A stretch of DNA of 64,000 nucleotides from Chitinivorax tropicus (lineage in GTDB: Bacteria > Pseudomonadota > Gammaproteobacteria > Burkholderiales > SCOH01): contig NZ_JACHHY010000005.1 in the NCBI RefSeq assembly GCF_014202905.1, positions 62,001 through 126,000 on the forward strand. The letters are read 5' to 3'. Positions 18,161 to 26,600 of the stretch are shown piece after piece; the stretch's first letter is position 1; each line of letters begins with the position of its first letter. The notes below the pieces were generated by a model that was given only the letters and a program-made list of their open reading frames with translations, made no database searches and was not told where the DNA came from. A program made the position numbers and the translations under genes.

Positions 18161-19950
18161 GTCACGCCCCCTGCTCGTTGTTCGTGGACGGCAACGGTTG
18201 AAGGCCGGCTTTTATCGCCACCTCGGCGCATTGCGACCGGGGGTGGGACGCGCGTCGTTCCGCCGCGCTGTGCCGCCGTATAGTTATTGACACGAGTCCA
18301 AGGCTCGCTACGCTCGCGGTCGGGAGCGAAATCCACCGTCCACTTATGAATCCGGGATTTGACGAAAACACCGTCATCGGCATCGACCACCCCGAGAATG
18401 CGCACGCCGACATCCTCGCCATAGCGGTTGGTGCGGCCGGTTTCGCGGCCAAGACGGATGGGAAGGTCGGCGAGTTTCAGGCCAGTGCCACCAAGCACCT
18501 TCACGAACTCTGCCCATTCTCCAGCGTCGGCGGCCTCGGCGGCGCGGCTGATGATATCGCTGCCGATTTCGATGCCCTCGTTGTTGGAAATCCGGCGCAG
18601 TTCACGCCAAATCGTAACTGGAGCAATACCCACCTGCTGAAACTGGCGAATACCCCAAACAGAGGCCCACGCCAGTACGCGCTCGGCGGCGGTCGCGGTA
18701 TCGACGCCATCAAAGTTAATGCCGATGGATTCGCCGTCGCTCTTGCGACCATCGATGTTCTTGCAGACATACTTGGCGACATAACCGGCAGCGGTGCCGA
18801 GTGACCAGTCAATCTCGACACACTTGAAGCGAGGCTCATCACCGCCAGCAAGCTCGTCACGGTCTTCTCTTGTCGAGTAGTCGCGGAAAACCGCGATCAT
18901 GTCTGCGGCTTGGTCTTGTGGAACGAACAGCAGCAGATGCCAGTGAGGACAAGCGTCATGATGCGGTTCGGCGATACGAAAGCCGTAGGGGCTGATGTTG
19001 CGGCGGTGCAGCTCTGCACGAATGCAGGCATACAGGCCGGAGAGGTATTGCTGAGCTTGGCGGGGCGTACTGCCGCAATATTTGGTGTTGGCGACCACCT
19101 TCCCCTTGCCCAGCTTGCGAAAGGCATGGAAGCGCGATGGGCAGGTAACCGTCAGGAAAAGGGCTGCGTGCTCCAGAGAGCGGGCAATCGTCTCGAACCC
19201 TGCGATCCGGGTCATCAGCTCGGCACGGCGGTTGTTTGGATTGGACACCGACAGGTCGGACAGCTCAGCCAGCGTGAATTCATCGCCCAGTTCGTTGAAT
19301 GCCACCAGACTTTCCAGCAAGGCTCGGTTGCGGCAGCGCTGGGCACGAACGCGAAGCAGCGTATCATCAGATACGTAGAGTCCAGCACGCTGATTGACAA
19401 ACCCGCAACGGATGGCCTCGGCTTCGACCTTGCGAGCCACCGCACGGCGTAAGACCTTGCGCCAGAATCCTTCGTCAACAAGGCGCTTAAAAAGCGTTTC
19501 ATGCGTCACACCGCGCTTTTCTGGCTGAGGAAGTCGCGTGCAACCTTCCGGGGCGGCTTCGTCGTCGTAGAAAAATACATCGCGCTCACGCAGATAATCT
19601 GCAAGCCGGTCGAGCAGTGACTCGAAGTCGGCGCTGCGATGCAGGCGCTGGATGGACTCAACATGCTGAACGGCCTGCTTGGCCGCTGTGCATAATTCAT
19701 CATCGCTGGCGGCTAAGTTGAGGCGACCGCCAATTTCCTTGAAGTGGTCGCGGCGATCCTGCACGTGCAGATTCGCGGCACGGCGGGCGTCGCCGTCGTG
19801 CCGGAACTCTTCGGAAAAAAGCAGCTTGTTGTGCTCTCGCCGAATGCACGCGGTGAATTGAGCTGGGACGGTGCGAAGCCAGTTATCAACCCTTTGTCTA
19901 TCATCTTTTAGACAATCTCGACGATTCCGAAGCGCCAGCGGATGCAGCAT
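18157..19950 (-). CDS. Rolling-circle replication initiator (phage P2 A-like HUH endonuclease)
   Basis: A 597-residue nicking protein that should start ssDNA replication of the phage. It has a HUH metal motif HWH (residues 336-338 in CPHWHLLLF) and a two-tyrosine active site, Tyr390 and Tyr394 (GYVAKYVCKN), the pattern of the phage P2 A / Phage_GPA family rather than the single-Tyr Rep used by many inoviruses. The ribosome site GAGGA overlaps the stop region of the ssb gene 6 bp upstream. Confidence 0.92.
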   Translation of the reverse strand: MLHPLALRNRRDCLKDDRQRVDNWLRTVPAQFTACIRREHNKLLFSEEFRHDGDARRAANLHVQDRRDHFKEIGGRLNLAASDDELCTAAKQAVQHVESIQRLHRSADFESLLDRLADYLRERDVFFYDDEAAPEGCTRLPQPEKRGVTHETLFKRLVDEGFWRKVLRRAVARKVEAEAIRCGFVNQRAGLYVSDDTLLRVRAQRCRNRALLESLVAFNELGDEFTLAELSDLSVSNPNNRRAELMTRIAGFETIARSLEHAALFLTVTCPSRFHAFRKLGKGKVVANTKYCGSTPRQAQQYLSGLYACIRAELHRRNISPYGFRIAEPHHDACPHWHLLLFVPQDQAADMIAVFRDYSTREDRDELAGGDEPRFKCVEIDWSLGTAAGYVAKYVCKNIDGRKSDGESIGINFDGVDTATAAERVLAWASVWGIRQFQQVGIAPVTIWRELRRISNNEGIEIGSDIISRAAEAADAGEWAEFVKVLGGTGLKLADLPIRLGRETGRTNRYGEDVGVRILGVVDADDGVFVKSRIHKWTVDFAPDRERSEPWTRVNNYTAAQRGGTTRVPPPVAMRRGGDKSRPSTVAVHEQRAGGVT

Positions 19951-19956
19951 GATCGA

Positions 19957-20277
19957 TTAGTCCTCAATAGCCACATAGCTATTGACCACCGGACGGCGGG
20001 TGAAGCGCTCGCCAGTTTCCTTATCATGGTATTGAAACGCCTTACCTCGATAACCTGCGCAGGTGACTGAAACCTCGATCGTTTCGCCAACCTGACCAAG
20101 TCGCTTGCGGCTGCGAATCTCGACGGTCGCGGGCGGGCTGTATTGATCCGGTGCGGGAAGGGTCACTTCCGTGAAAACGGAATCGTCGGCTTTGCGGACT
20201 GCGTTGACACGACCAGCAAGGGTCGCTTGGTTAAAGTGGGATCTATTCTTGCTTTCGGCAACATTGGGAGTGCTCAC
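19957..20277 (-). CDS. Prophage ssDNA-binding protein (pV-like)
   Basis: A 106-residue protein starting at a GTG with an AGAGGA site 8 bases upstream. Beta-rich sequence with alternating hydrophobics and basic residues (ATVEIRSRKRLGQVGETIEVSV), typical of a small OB-fold DNA-binding protein. As the first gene of the replication module, just before the rolling-circle initiator, it matches gene V, which coats the ssDNA and switches replication to packaging. No exact family was read off the sequence. Confidence 0.75.
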   Translation of the reverse strand: MSTPNVAESKNRSHFNQATLAGRVNAVRKADDSVFTEVTLPAPDQYSPPATVEIRSRKRLGQVGETIEVSVTCAGYRGKAFQYHDKETGERFTRRPVVNSYVAIED

Positions 20278-20560
20278 AGGAGAATCCTCTTTGAGTAGTT
20301 AGGGAGTTAACCACCCCGCCATGTCGGTGGCTGTCCTCGCGCTCACGCGCTGCGGGCTGCCGCCAACACGGCAGGCTGAACTATATGAACAGGCAGCATC
20401 CCTTGATGTTTTAACCTTTTGTGGTTCAAAATTCACACTAAAAGGCATGTTGCCCATTATGATGGTGTATATATTACACAATAAAAGCGAAATTGTATTG
20501 CTTTTGGTGTATTTTTTAAACAATTATTTATTGCTTGAACCACAGCATAAGGAGAGCGAA
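20278..20560. promoter_or_regulatory. Divergent prophage control region with operator-like repeats
   Basis: A 283-bp AT-rich region between the divergent ssb-rep module and the repressor gene, markedly more AT-rich than its surroundings. It contains a perfect palindrome GTGTA-tatat-TACAC (20465-20479) and a second copy of the half-site tggtgtat at about 20505-20512. These are candidate operators for the neighbouring repressor. Confidence 0.6.
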
Positions 20561-21202
20561 ATGGCCGAGCGATCGCAAGGGAAGGAAATAAGTCACCGTC
20601 TACGAGGGATGGTTGAAAAGCGTTTTACGAGACGGGGGCGATTCAGAGAACTTGAGGAGATTAGCAGCATCAGCGGAAGCAGATGGAAAAATTTTTTCTA
20701 TGGCCGTCAAGAAGCAACCTTGGAGATGGTTGACTTTTGGTGTAAAAAATACCCTGATGAGCGAGATTGGCTATTGGATGGGCCATTACAAAAGAAGGTT
20801 GAATCGGCCACATTTAATGTTCGTCCCATGCTTCAAGAACGACCTAACCGTACCATTGCTGAGCGGTTGACTTGGGTGATTTTTGAATGGGCAGCTCCGT
20901 CGGGAGAGGAGTTATTTCGCTATCTGGAAGAAAAGTCAAACGGTACCGTTCCTGCCGATGACTGGAAACAGGTCATCATTCATGCAAAGCCCCCCAGTGC
21001 CGCAATGGTCGCAGTAGTGGGAGATTACCGACCTCACTTCATTGAATGGATTATCATGGGAGTGACTACAGGGGATGGGCAGGTTGACCCTACTGACAAG
21101 GAATCCATTGATAAATGGAACACCCGCTTGCAGGAGCAATGGAATAGAGTATTTAACATGCTCATGACAGCAAGACAGCAGCAAGACGAATGTGACAAAT
21201 GA
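20561..21202 (+). CDS. Putative prophage repressor
   Basis: A 213-residue protein. The ATG at 20561 is chosen for its AAGGAGAG site; the open frame extends upstream without conserved sequence. A helix-turn-helix-like segment (RFRELEEISSISGSRWKNFFYG then EMVDFWCKKYP) fits a CI-like DNA-binding domain, and FIEWIIMG near 160 loosely echoes the ERDWLLDG segment, hinting at an internal duplication. It is transcribed away from the replication module, the classical place for an inovirus repressor. It overlaps the next gene by 4 bp. Function is inferred. Confidence 0.7.
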   Translation: MAERSQGKEISHRLRGMVEKRFTRRGRFRELEEISSISGSRWKNFFYGRQEATLEMVDFWCKKYPDERDWLLDGPLQKKVESATFNVRPMLQERPNRTIAERLTWVIFEWAAPSGEELFRYLEEKSNGTVPADDWKQVIIHAKPPSAAMVAVVGDYRPHFIEWIIMGVTTGDGQVDPTDKESIDKWNTRLQEQWNRVFNMLMTARQQQDECDK

Positions 21203-21846
21203 ATACTCCCGACGATTTGTTTTCGGCCCTTCCTGCTGACTTCTGCGATGTCCATGTAGAAAACGAATTGGACGCACGCCGGCTGCTGTGGCTGATCGAG
21301 AAAATCGGCGCGGAAAAAGTCAGGAAGTCTGCGTGGAAGTACAAGTACTACCCGGAAAGTAAAATTTTCGTTTCAGTGCTGTTGAAGTGGCATCAGCTCA
21401 AGGTTCCCGCCGCCGTCTACGCTCCTGTCAGCGAACCCATCTATCGCGTGTACATCGTTCCATCATCGAGAGGAGCCGCTTTCAAGGTTGGCTACACCGG
21501 GCGAATGGTCACTGATCGTTTGCGGGCTTTTGTTTCATTGGGGGCACTCCTGGAAGACGCTTTTGATATTGCAAAAGGCATATACATCCAAGTCGCCGAC
21601 AAACCGGAAGCTCTGGCGTTGGAGCGCAAGCTCAAGGCGTGCTGCACCAAGTTTGCCATCGAAAATGCCTATCTCATGGGCTTTGCTCCCTTTGGCGCGT
21701 GTGGCCATAAAGAATGGTTCACGTTGGAAGCGCTACCATTAGCGGAAGCTGAACTTTCTGCGCACGGTTATACCGCCCGCAAAATTACCGACACATTGGA
21801 ATGGCCAGACCTTTTGGATAGTGCGGAGATATTCGGCAACGGATGA
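21199..21846 (+). CDS. GIY-YIG-like (T5orf172/Mug113-type) protein coupled to the repressor
   Basis: A 215-residue protein whose ATG overlaps the repressor stop (ATGA). An unrecognised N-terminal part (1-78) is followed by a probable GIY-YIG-superfamily domain: VYI (84-86), KVGYT (96-100) in place of the second strand motif, RL (107-108), a conserved Glu in the helix ALERKL (about 142), and a closing KEWFTLEAL (about 171-179). This layout resembles the T5orf172/Mug113 branch of predicted nucleases. A DNA-cleaving role, for example in defence or superinfection exclusion, is inferred only. Confidence 0.65.
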   Translation: MNTPDDLFSALPADFCDVHVENELDARRLLWLIEKIGAEKVRKSAWKYKYYPESKIFVSVLLKWHQLKVPAAVYAPVSEPIYRVYIVPSSRGAAFKVGYTGRMVTDRLRAFVSLGALLEDAFDIAKGIYIQVADKPEALALERKLKACCTKFAIENAYLMGFAPFGACGHKEWFTLEALPLAEAELSAHGYTARKITDTLEWPDLLDSAEIFGNG

Positions 21847-21936
21847 GGTCGATTCATACACAAAGGGCCACCAATCCATTTCAGAAACGCAGACATGAAA
21901 ACGCTGACCTTTATCCAGCACGCCGAAAACGTAAAG

Positions 21937-22131
21937 TCAGCAGCCACCGCCTGACGAACTACGACTTTCAACTTCTATCCGCGCCAGCAGCTTGGCACGC
22001 CGTTCGGCCCACGATGCCTTTGCTTCTTCTTGCGTCACCCATACAGTGGCAGGGGCGTCAGCCTCGACCAGTCCACGCGCAACCTGCTCACGAAACCACG
22101 CATCGTATTGCTGGCGTTCATCTTTTCGCAT
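21937..22131 (-). CDS. Orphan antitoxin-like small protein (StbD/RelB-type C-terminal segment)
   Basis: A 64-residue protein; start set by an AGGAG site 8 bases before the ATG ending at 22131. The stretch YDAWFREQVARGL followed by an Ala/Glu-rich helix resembles the C-terminal half of stability-determinant / RelB-like antitoxins, but the usual N-terminal DNA-binding half is missing and no toxin gene is adjacent. It converges with the GIY-YIG-like gene. It could be a remnant or a free-standing anti-toxin carried by the phage. The family call is tentative. Confidence 0.5.
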   Translation of the reverse strand: MRKDERQQYDAWFREQVARGLVEADAPATVWVTQEEAKASWAERRAKLLARIEVESRSSSGGGC

Positions 22132-22160
22132 GAAATCCGCTCCTGGTAAAAAACAGAGAG

Positions 22161-22310
22161 CCTTGGGGCGCTGCCCCAAACCCCGCCACGGCCGCGTGGA
22201 CCTCGGGGCGCGGGAAAGAAAACCTTTCCCCGCCCCGAGGTTAAGCCTTGGGTCACTCCGATGGAGTAAAGGAGCGGCCGCCGCTTCGCGGTCTCCCGAG
22301 CCGCCCCTTG
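22161..22310. other. Hairpin-rich non-coding region, candidate inovirus replication/packaging region
   Basis: Several strong hairpins lie in a row: TTGGGGC-gct-GCCCCAA (22163-22179), a long near-perfect hairpin at 22201-22240 with arms CCTCGGGGCG/CGCCCCGAGG extended by GGGAAAG/CTTTCCC, and a smaller CCGC-TTCG-CGG near 22280. No credible gene covers it. Filamentous phages keep their origins and packaging signal in such a region, so that is the likely role. Confidence 0.6.
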
Positions 22311-22922
22311 ACACCATCTCCGCTCATGGGGCTGCCCTTGAACGGGCATGCGAACTAGGGTTTGCTAATTTAGCAACTAGGCAAAAATTAGCTCAGAGCC
22401 TTTGCCGTCTCTATTTTTTTCAACGGCTTAGGGCGTTTTTCTGAACTATTAAACGTCACAACTGCATCCCATATAATCTCCCCGGATTCGGCTACAAAAT
22501 TCAGCATGAAATCACGAAGAAGCTTAGACTTTTTCAGGGCATATGCATCTTTATACATTTTTAAATGAATTTATGTCATTAAAAAATGACAATTTGAGTC
22601 ATAAATTTATGACTTTCGTGAGTTGAGTTTAGCCATGCCCTCAACTTTTCCTGCTTTCCACTCAGGCCAGCTCGATGTCGCCGCTAAGGCGGTCGTGACT
22701 GCACCTTCTATGGCAGCACTGGCCAGCACTTTGACCCAGGGCAAAAGGCTGGCGCAGCATGGGTGCCCACAGGAAGCAACTGATAGACTTGTCTAATACT
22801 TAGTTTTAGAATGCCTGCCCGATCAGTCTTCTGGCGGGAAAATTTTCATGATGTTTGCAATTTTATTAGATGCTACACCACGGCAAAGCCCCGCCGGATA
22901 TAGTTTTCGAAGTGATGTACCG
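22311..22922. other. Non-coding right flank of the prophage, with one doubtful small ORF
   Basis: About 610 bp without a confident gene. A 53-codon open frame (22635-22796, plus strand, beginning MPSTFPAFHSGQ) exists but has only a weak ribosome site, and its end overlaps the GTCTAATA motif shared with attL, so it is doubtful. The AT-rich part at 22540-22610 could hold promoter elements. The right-hand integrase arm site is likely to be here (22791-22798). Confidence 0.5.
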
Positions 22923-22972
22923 CCTGACTTGTAATCAGGGGGTCATCAGTTCGAATCCGATAGGCGGCACCA
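22923..22972 (+). repeat. attR: 50-bp copy of the tRNA-Thr 3' part
   Basis: Identical to 11132-11181. It is not a tRNA gene, since the acceptor 5' strand and D-arm are missing. By the logic of tRNA integration this is the original host 3' end, displaced 11.8 kb from its 5' part. Confidence 0.95.
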
Positions 22973-22975
22973 AAT

Positions 22976-23012
22976 AAAAACGCGAATTCAGTAATGGATT
23001 CGCGTTTTTCTT
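22976..23012 (+). terminator. Original tRNA-Thr terminator, now beyond attR
   Basis: AAACGCGAAT-tcagtaatgg-ATTCGCGTTT followed by TTCTTTTT, 4 bases after the attR repeat. Confidence 0.85.
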
Positions 23013-23100
23013 TTTGGGCTCGGTTGGATTATTTTTTTGAAAAACCAGCTGAGTTTGCAATGGCCGCAATCAAGCAATCATCGATTTCGCTTGGTCTTGG

Positions 23101-23589
23101 TCACCAGTCTTTGTATGGGATGCCGTTCAGGCCTTTATCTGGACTCGTTGAGTAGACGCTAAATACATCGTCGCCGGGTTGTGGGTTGTCCCGCGGGCTT
23201 TGAGAATTCCGGAGCCCCCACGTTTTCTCGGGTGCTACTTCTTTATTCTTGAAGAATGGGTCGCGCGGGATTTGGCGAAGATAAAAAATTTTCTTCCCAG
23301 GATTTTTCTCATCGGGTACCCCATTCGCTAGCTCTGGCAGTGACCTGGGATAATGGGATTCTGTATTGAGTTTGGCGATCCGGCCTGTATCAGCATCGGC
23401 TTTGTATGTGTCAATAGCTTTTCTGATTTCCGTAAGGGCCTGCTTGAGTTCGGCTTCCTTTTGCTTTTTGGCTGCGTTGAGGGCAATCGGGGTTGCCATG
23501 GTGGCCAGAATGGCAATGATGGCCAAGGTGACCAGCACCTCCATCAAGGTAAAGCCATTGCGGAATGTTTGAATGGGCTGAGTGTTCAT
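23101..23589 (-). CDS. Type II secretion-like pseudopilin (GspG family)
   Basis: A 162-residue type IV pilin-like protein. A prepilin peptidase site NG/FTLME (Gly-Phe with Glu at +5) is followed by a hydrophobic helix (VLVTLAIIAILATMATPIAL). The remainder matches the GspG-type globular domain (ALTEIRKAIDTYKADAD, YPRSLPEL, RQIPRDPFF, WGLRN, DVFSVYSTSPDKGLNG). It is exported and cleaved at the inner membrane to join a pseudopilus. No other secretion genes lie next to it, so it is either an orphan or works with a system elsewhere. It is the first host gene beyond attR. Confidence 0.9.
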   Translation of the reverse strand: MNTQPIQTFRNGFTLMEVLVTLAIIAILATMATPIALNAAKKQKEAELKQALTEIRKAIDTYKADADTGRIAKLNTESHYPRSLPELANGVPDEKNPGKKIFYLRQIPRDPFFKNKEVAPEKTWGLRNSQSPRDNPQPGDDVFSVYSTSPDKGLNGIPYKDW

Positions 23590-23639
23590 GATGGCATTGT
23601 AACGCGTTGGTCAGAAGATGGGGATGGCATTTCCATCAA

Positions 23640-23675
23640 ACAAAAAGGTGAATCCGAGAATTCACCTTTTTGTTT
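23640..23675. terminator. Terminator after pckG (bidirectional)
   Basis: The stem AAAAAGGTGAAT/ATTCACCTTTTT is flanked by A and T runs and lies just past the pckG stop. Confidence 0.85.
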
Positions 23676-23688
23676 GGTCAGCTGCTGA

Positions 23689-25542
23689 TCAGCGATCGGT
23701 CAAGGCCAAGCGGAGAAGTTCGCGCTTGAGAACCAGCTCACGTGGTAAGCGTTCTTTCAGTTTCTCGAATAGCTCGCCATGTTCATCCAGCTCTTTCTGC
23801 CACAACGCTGCATCAATAGAGGTGACTTGGTCAAAATCCGCTTGGGTGAAGTTGTCCAGCCCTGTCCAGTCAATGTCGCCATAAGATGGCATCCAGCCGA
23901 GCGCGGTTTGGCGTGCTGGTGCATTGCCCGTGCAGCGATTGACAATCCACTGCAAGATTCGCATGTTTTCTCCAAACCCTGGCCAGATGAAGTTGCCATT
24001 TGCATCGGTGCGAAACCAATTGACGCAGAAAATGGCGGGCTTTTCATCGACGATATGGCCCATTTGCAACCAATGGTTGAAATAGTCGCCCATGTGGTAG
24101 CCGCAGAATGGCAGCATGGCAAAGGGGTCACGGCGCGTTTCGCCTTGCTTGCCCATTGCCGCTGCGGTGGTTTCCGACCCCATGGTGGCCGCCATATAGA
24201 CGCCGTAATTCCAGTTGAATGCTTCCACGACCAATGGAACCGCATGCGACCGGCGTCCGCCGAAGATGAAGGCGGAGATGGGCACCCCAGCAGGGTTTTC
24301 CCAGTCTTCATCGATCGAAGGGCACTGTGATGCGGGTGCAGTAAACCGTGCGTTGGGGTGAGCGGCTTTGCGGCCTGTTTCTCGTGCGATTTCCGGGGTC
24401 CAGTCTTTGCCTTGCCAGTCGATGAGGTGTGCAGGAGCTTCCTTGCTCATGCCCTCCCACCAGACGTCTCCATCATCTGTCAGTGCCACATTGGTGAATA
24501 CGCAGTTTTCCTTCAGCGTGGCCATGGCATTGGGGTTGGTTTTTTCTGAGGTACCGGGAGCGACGCCGAAGTAACCCGCTTCGGGGTTGATGGCATACAG
24601 CCGTCCATCCTGGCCTGGTTTGATCCAGGCGATGTCATCACCAATGGTGGTGACCTTCCAGCCGTTGAATGCCTTGGGGGGGATCAGCATCGCAAAGTTG
24701 GTTTTGCCGCATGCAGAGGGAAAAGCTGCTGCCACGTAGGTTTTGCGCCCATCAGGGGATTCGACGCCCAGGATCAACATATGCTCGGCCAGCCAGCCCT
24801 GATCGCGGCCCATGGTTGAGGCGATGCGCAATGCAAAACACTTCTTGCCCAAGAGGGCGTTGCCGCCATAGCCTGAGCCGTAAGACCAGATCTCGCGGGT
24901 TTCGGGAAAATGGACGATGTATTTGGTTTCTTTGTTGCATGGCCAAGCGACATCCTTCTCGCCTTGCGCAAGCGGGGCACCTACGGTGTGCATGCAGGGT
25001 ACGTAGTCGCCATCTTCACCCAGTACATCGTATACCGCCTTGCCCATGCGGGTCATGGTGCGCATGCTGACCACGACATAGGGGCTGTCGGTGATTTCCA
25101 ACCCGATGTGTGCGATGGGGCTGCCCAGCGGGCCCATTGAAAATGGAACGATGTACATGGTGCGCCCGCGCATGCACCCTTTGAACAGACCGTTCAGCGT
25201 GTCCCGCATTTCAACGGGTGCAACCCAGTTGTTATTGGGGCCGGCATCGATTTTTTCTTGGGAGCAGATGAAGGTGCGGTCTTCGACCCGGGCGACATCG
25301 GATGGGTCGGATCTAGCGAGGAAGCTGTTAGGGCGGAGGGAGGGATTGAGCTTGAGGAGGGTGCCGGACTGAACCATTTGTGTGCAGAGGGTGTCGTATT
25401 CTTCCTGCGATCCGTCACACCAGTATATTTTCTCCGGCTCACACAGCTCCGCCATTTGCAGAACCCATTCAAGCAAGCGCTTGTTTTTGACGTATGCGGG
25501 CGGGTTAAGCTGGCCCGCACCGACCATAGTCGATGACAACAT
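23689..25542 (-). CDS. pckG: Phosphoenolpyruvate carboxykinase (GTP)
   Basis: Converts oxaloacetate and GTP to phosphoenolpyruvate, GDP and CO2 for gluconeogenesis in the cytoplasm. The 617 residues match the GTP-dependent family: the kinase loop FPSACGKTN near residue 283, CMHTVGAPL near 185, the [17 protein letters not shown] segment near 430, and [14 protein letters not shown] near 520. The ATG ending at 25542 is preferred because an AGGAG site lies 8 bases upstream; an earlier start would add 22 unconserved residues. Expression is probably monocistronic, given the terminator behind it. Confidence 0.97.
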   Translation of the reverse strand: MLSSTMVGAGQLNPPAYVKNKRLLEWVLQMAELCEPEKIYWCDGSQEEYDTLCTQMVQSGTLLKLNPSLRPNSFLARSDPSDVARVEDRTFICSQEKIDAGPNNNWVAPVEMRDTLNGLFKGCMRGRTMYIVPFSMGPLGSPIAHIGLEITDSPYVVVSMRTMTRMGKAVYDVLGEDGDYVPCMHTVGAPLAQGEKDVAWPCNKETKYIVHFPETREIWSYGSGYGGNALLGKKCFALRIASTMGRDQGWLAEHMLILGVESPDGRKTYVAAAFPSACGKTNFAMLIPPKAFNGWKVTTIGDDIAWIKPGQDGRLYAINPEAGYFGVAPGTSEKTNPNAMATLKENCVFTNVALTDDGDVWWEGMSKEAPAHLIDWQGKDWTPEIARETGRKAAHPNARFTAPASQCPSIDEDWENPAGVPISAFIFGGRRSHAVPLVVEAFNWNYGVYMAATMGSETTAAAMGKQGETRRDPFAMLPFCGYHMGDYFNHWLQMGHIVDEKPAIFCVNWFRTDANGNFIWPGFGENMRILQWIVNRCTGNAPARQTALGWMPSYGDIDWTGLDNFTQADFDQVTSIDAALWQKELDEHGELFEKLKERLPRELVLKRELLRLALTDR

Positions 25543-25855
25543 AGATTGATCTCCTGACAAAACAAAAAAAGAAACGCCGCAGATCAAATGTGCGCCTGGA
25601 TTGCGCATCAGGTTGACCGGCTGGGCGGTTTCCTTGGCGGACTCGCTCCGCCTGGGCGCTTACCACAACCGCTGTCTCAATGGCCTGTTGTGTGCCGCAG
25701 CTTGGTTGCTTGATTGGAAGCTTGTTATATATGCCGGCATCGCCTACATTCAGTCCTGCTAGGTCGAGTCACCAACGGCATGTGTATTTTGTATAGCATT
25801 TTAGCTGAAGACTGGGCGCACGTCGCCACATGTGTCATATAAGTGAATTAAAGTG
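25543..25855. other. Intergenic region between pckG and the DUF599 gene
   Basis: 313 bp between divergent genes, presumably holding both promoters and the pckG leader. No clear -10/-35 pair, RNA gene or repeat was recognised. Confidence 0.4.
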
Positions 25856-26548
25856 ATGAGTTATCTGTCTATTTTCGATTGGCTGGCCTTGGCGTTTTTC
25901 CTGGCCTCTTGGTTTGGTTATGGGTATTTTGCGGACCGGGAGACTGAGAGTGGCCGAAGCCTGACGCACTATGTTCACTCCCACCGTATGCAGTGGATGC
26001 AGCAACTGATGTTGCGCGACAACCGGGTCACCGATTCGGCGCTGGTGGGTAATTTGATCAATAGTGTGTCTTTTTTCGCCACCACGTCCATGTACATCAT
26101 TGCGGGTATTCTGGCCTTGATGGGGACTTCTGATCAGGTCATGTCTTTTGTCGCGGAGCTGCCTTTGTCACCGGGGGGTATCAGTAAAGCGGGGTGGGAT
26201 ATCAAGCTGATCTTGATGCTGGTGATCTTTATCTACGCCTATTTCAAGTTCACCTGGTCCCTGCGCCAATTCAATCTGTTGTCGATATTGATCGGCTGTG
26301 CGCCGTTGCCGGATCAGCTCGATGAACACGAGTCGTTTGCCCGCAAGGCGGCCATCATCAATACCCAGGCTGGGGAGGAGTTCAACCGGGGTATCCGGGC
26401 CTATTATTTTGGCTTGGCTGCGGTGGCATGGTTTGTCCGGCCTTCGGTGTTTGTGGCGTCGATTGCATTGATTGTCTATGTGCTGTACCGGCGGGATTTC
26501 AAGTCGAAGACGTTGGCTGCCATGCGGGGGGATGAAGGAAAGGCTTGA
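25856..26548 (+). CDS. DUF599 membrane protein
   Basis: A 230-residue integral membrane protein with helices near 5-22, 60-85, 105-130 and 180-205. The pattern DWLALAFFLASWFGYG at the start, then MLRDNRVTDSALVGNLINSVSFFATTSM, fits the DUF599 family. Function is unknown. The ATG at 25856 is taken rather than the GTG three bases earlier. It is convergent with cspA, sharing a hairpin between them. Confidence 0.85.
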   Translation: MSYLSIFDWLALAFFLASWFGYGYFADRETESGRSLTHYVHSHRMQWMQQLMLRDNRVTDSALVGNLINSVSFFATTSMYIIAGILALMGTSDQVMSFVAELPLSPGGISKAGWDIKLILMLVIFIYAYFKFTWSLRQFNLLSILIGCAPLPDQLDEHESFARKAAIINTQAGEEFNRGIRAYYFGLAAVAWFVRPSVFVASIALIVYVLYRRDFKSKTLAAMRGDEGKA

Positions 26549-26551
26549 AAT

Positions 26552-26580
26552 GAAAACAGGCCCTTTGTACAGGGCCTGTC
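26552..26580. terminator. Terminator between the DUF599 gene and cspA
   Basis: The stem ACAGGCCCT-ttgtac-AGGGCCTGT; on the minus strand it is followed by TTTT, so it mainly serves cspA. Confidence 0.75.
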
Positions 26581-26600
26581 TCTGATGGGGTAACAGTCGA

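Larger units (their letters stand above)
11132..22972. mobile_element. Filamentous (inovirus-type) prophage integrated in tRNA-Thr
   Basis: An 11.8-kb element bounded by exact 50-bp repeats of the tRNA-Thr 3' part. A tyrosine integrase lies next to the left end and points at it. The minus-strand module runs, in transcription order, ssDNA-binding protein, rolling-circle initiator, minor coat, major coat, two tiny membrane proteins, TspB-like pIII, DUF2523 (pVI-like), Zot/pI, secretin (pIV-like), zinc-ribbon protein, DUF4224 protein, integrase. A divergent plus-strand pair encodes a repressor and a GIY-YIG-like protein. All modules needed for replication, assembly and export are present and open, so the prophage looks functional. 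Recognition rests on gene content and order. Confidence 0.95.

Noticed and set aside
22635..22796. 53-codon open frame near attR
   Set aside because: Weak ribosome site, no family, and its end coincides with a likely integrase arm site; mentioned in the flank entry but not called as a gene.
22923..22972. Second tRNA-Thr gene
   Set aside because: Only the 3' 50 bases are present; no 5' acceptor strand or D-arm, so it is attR.
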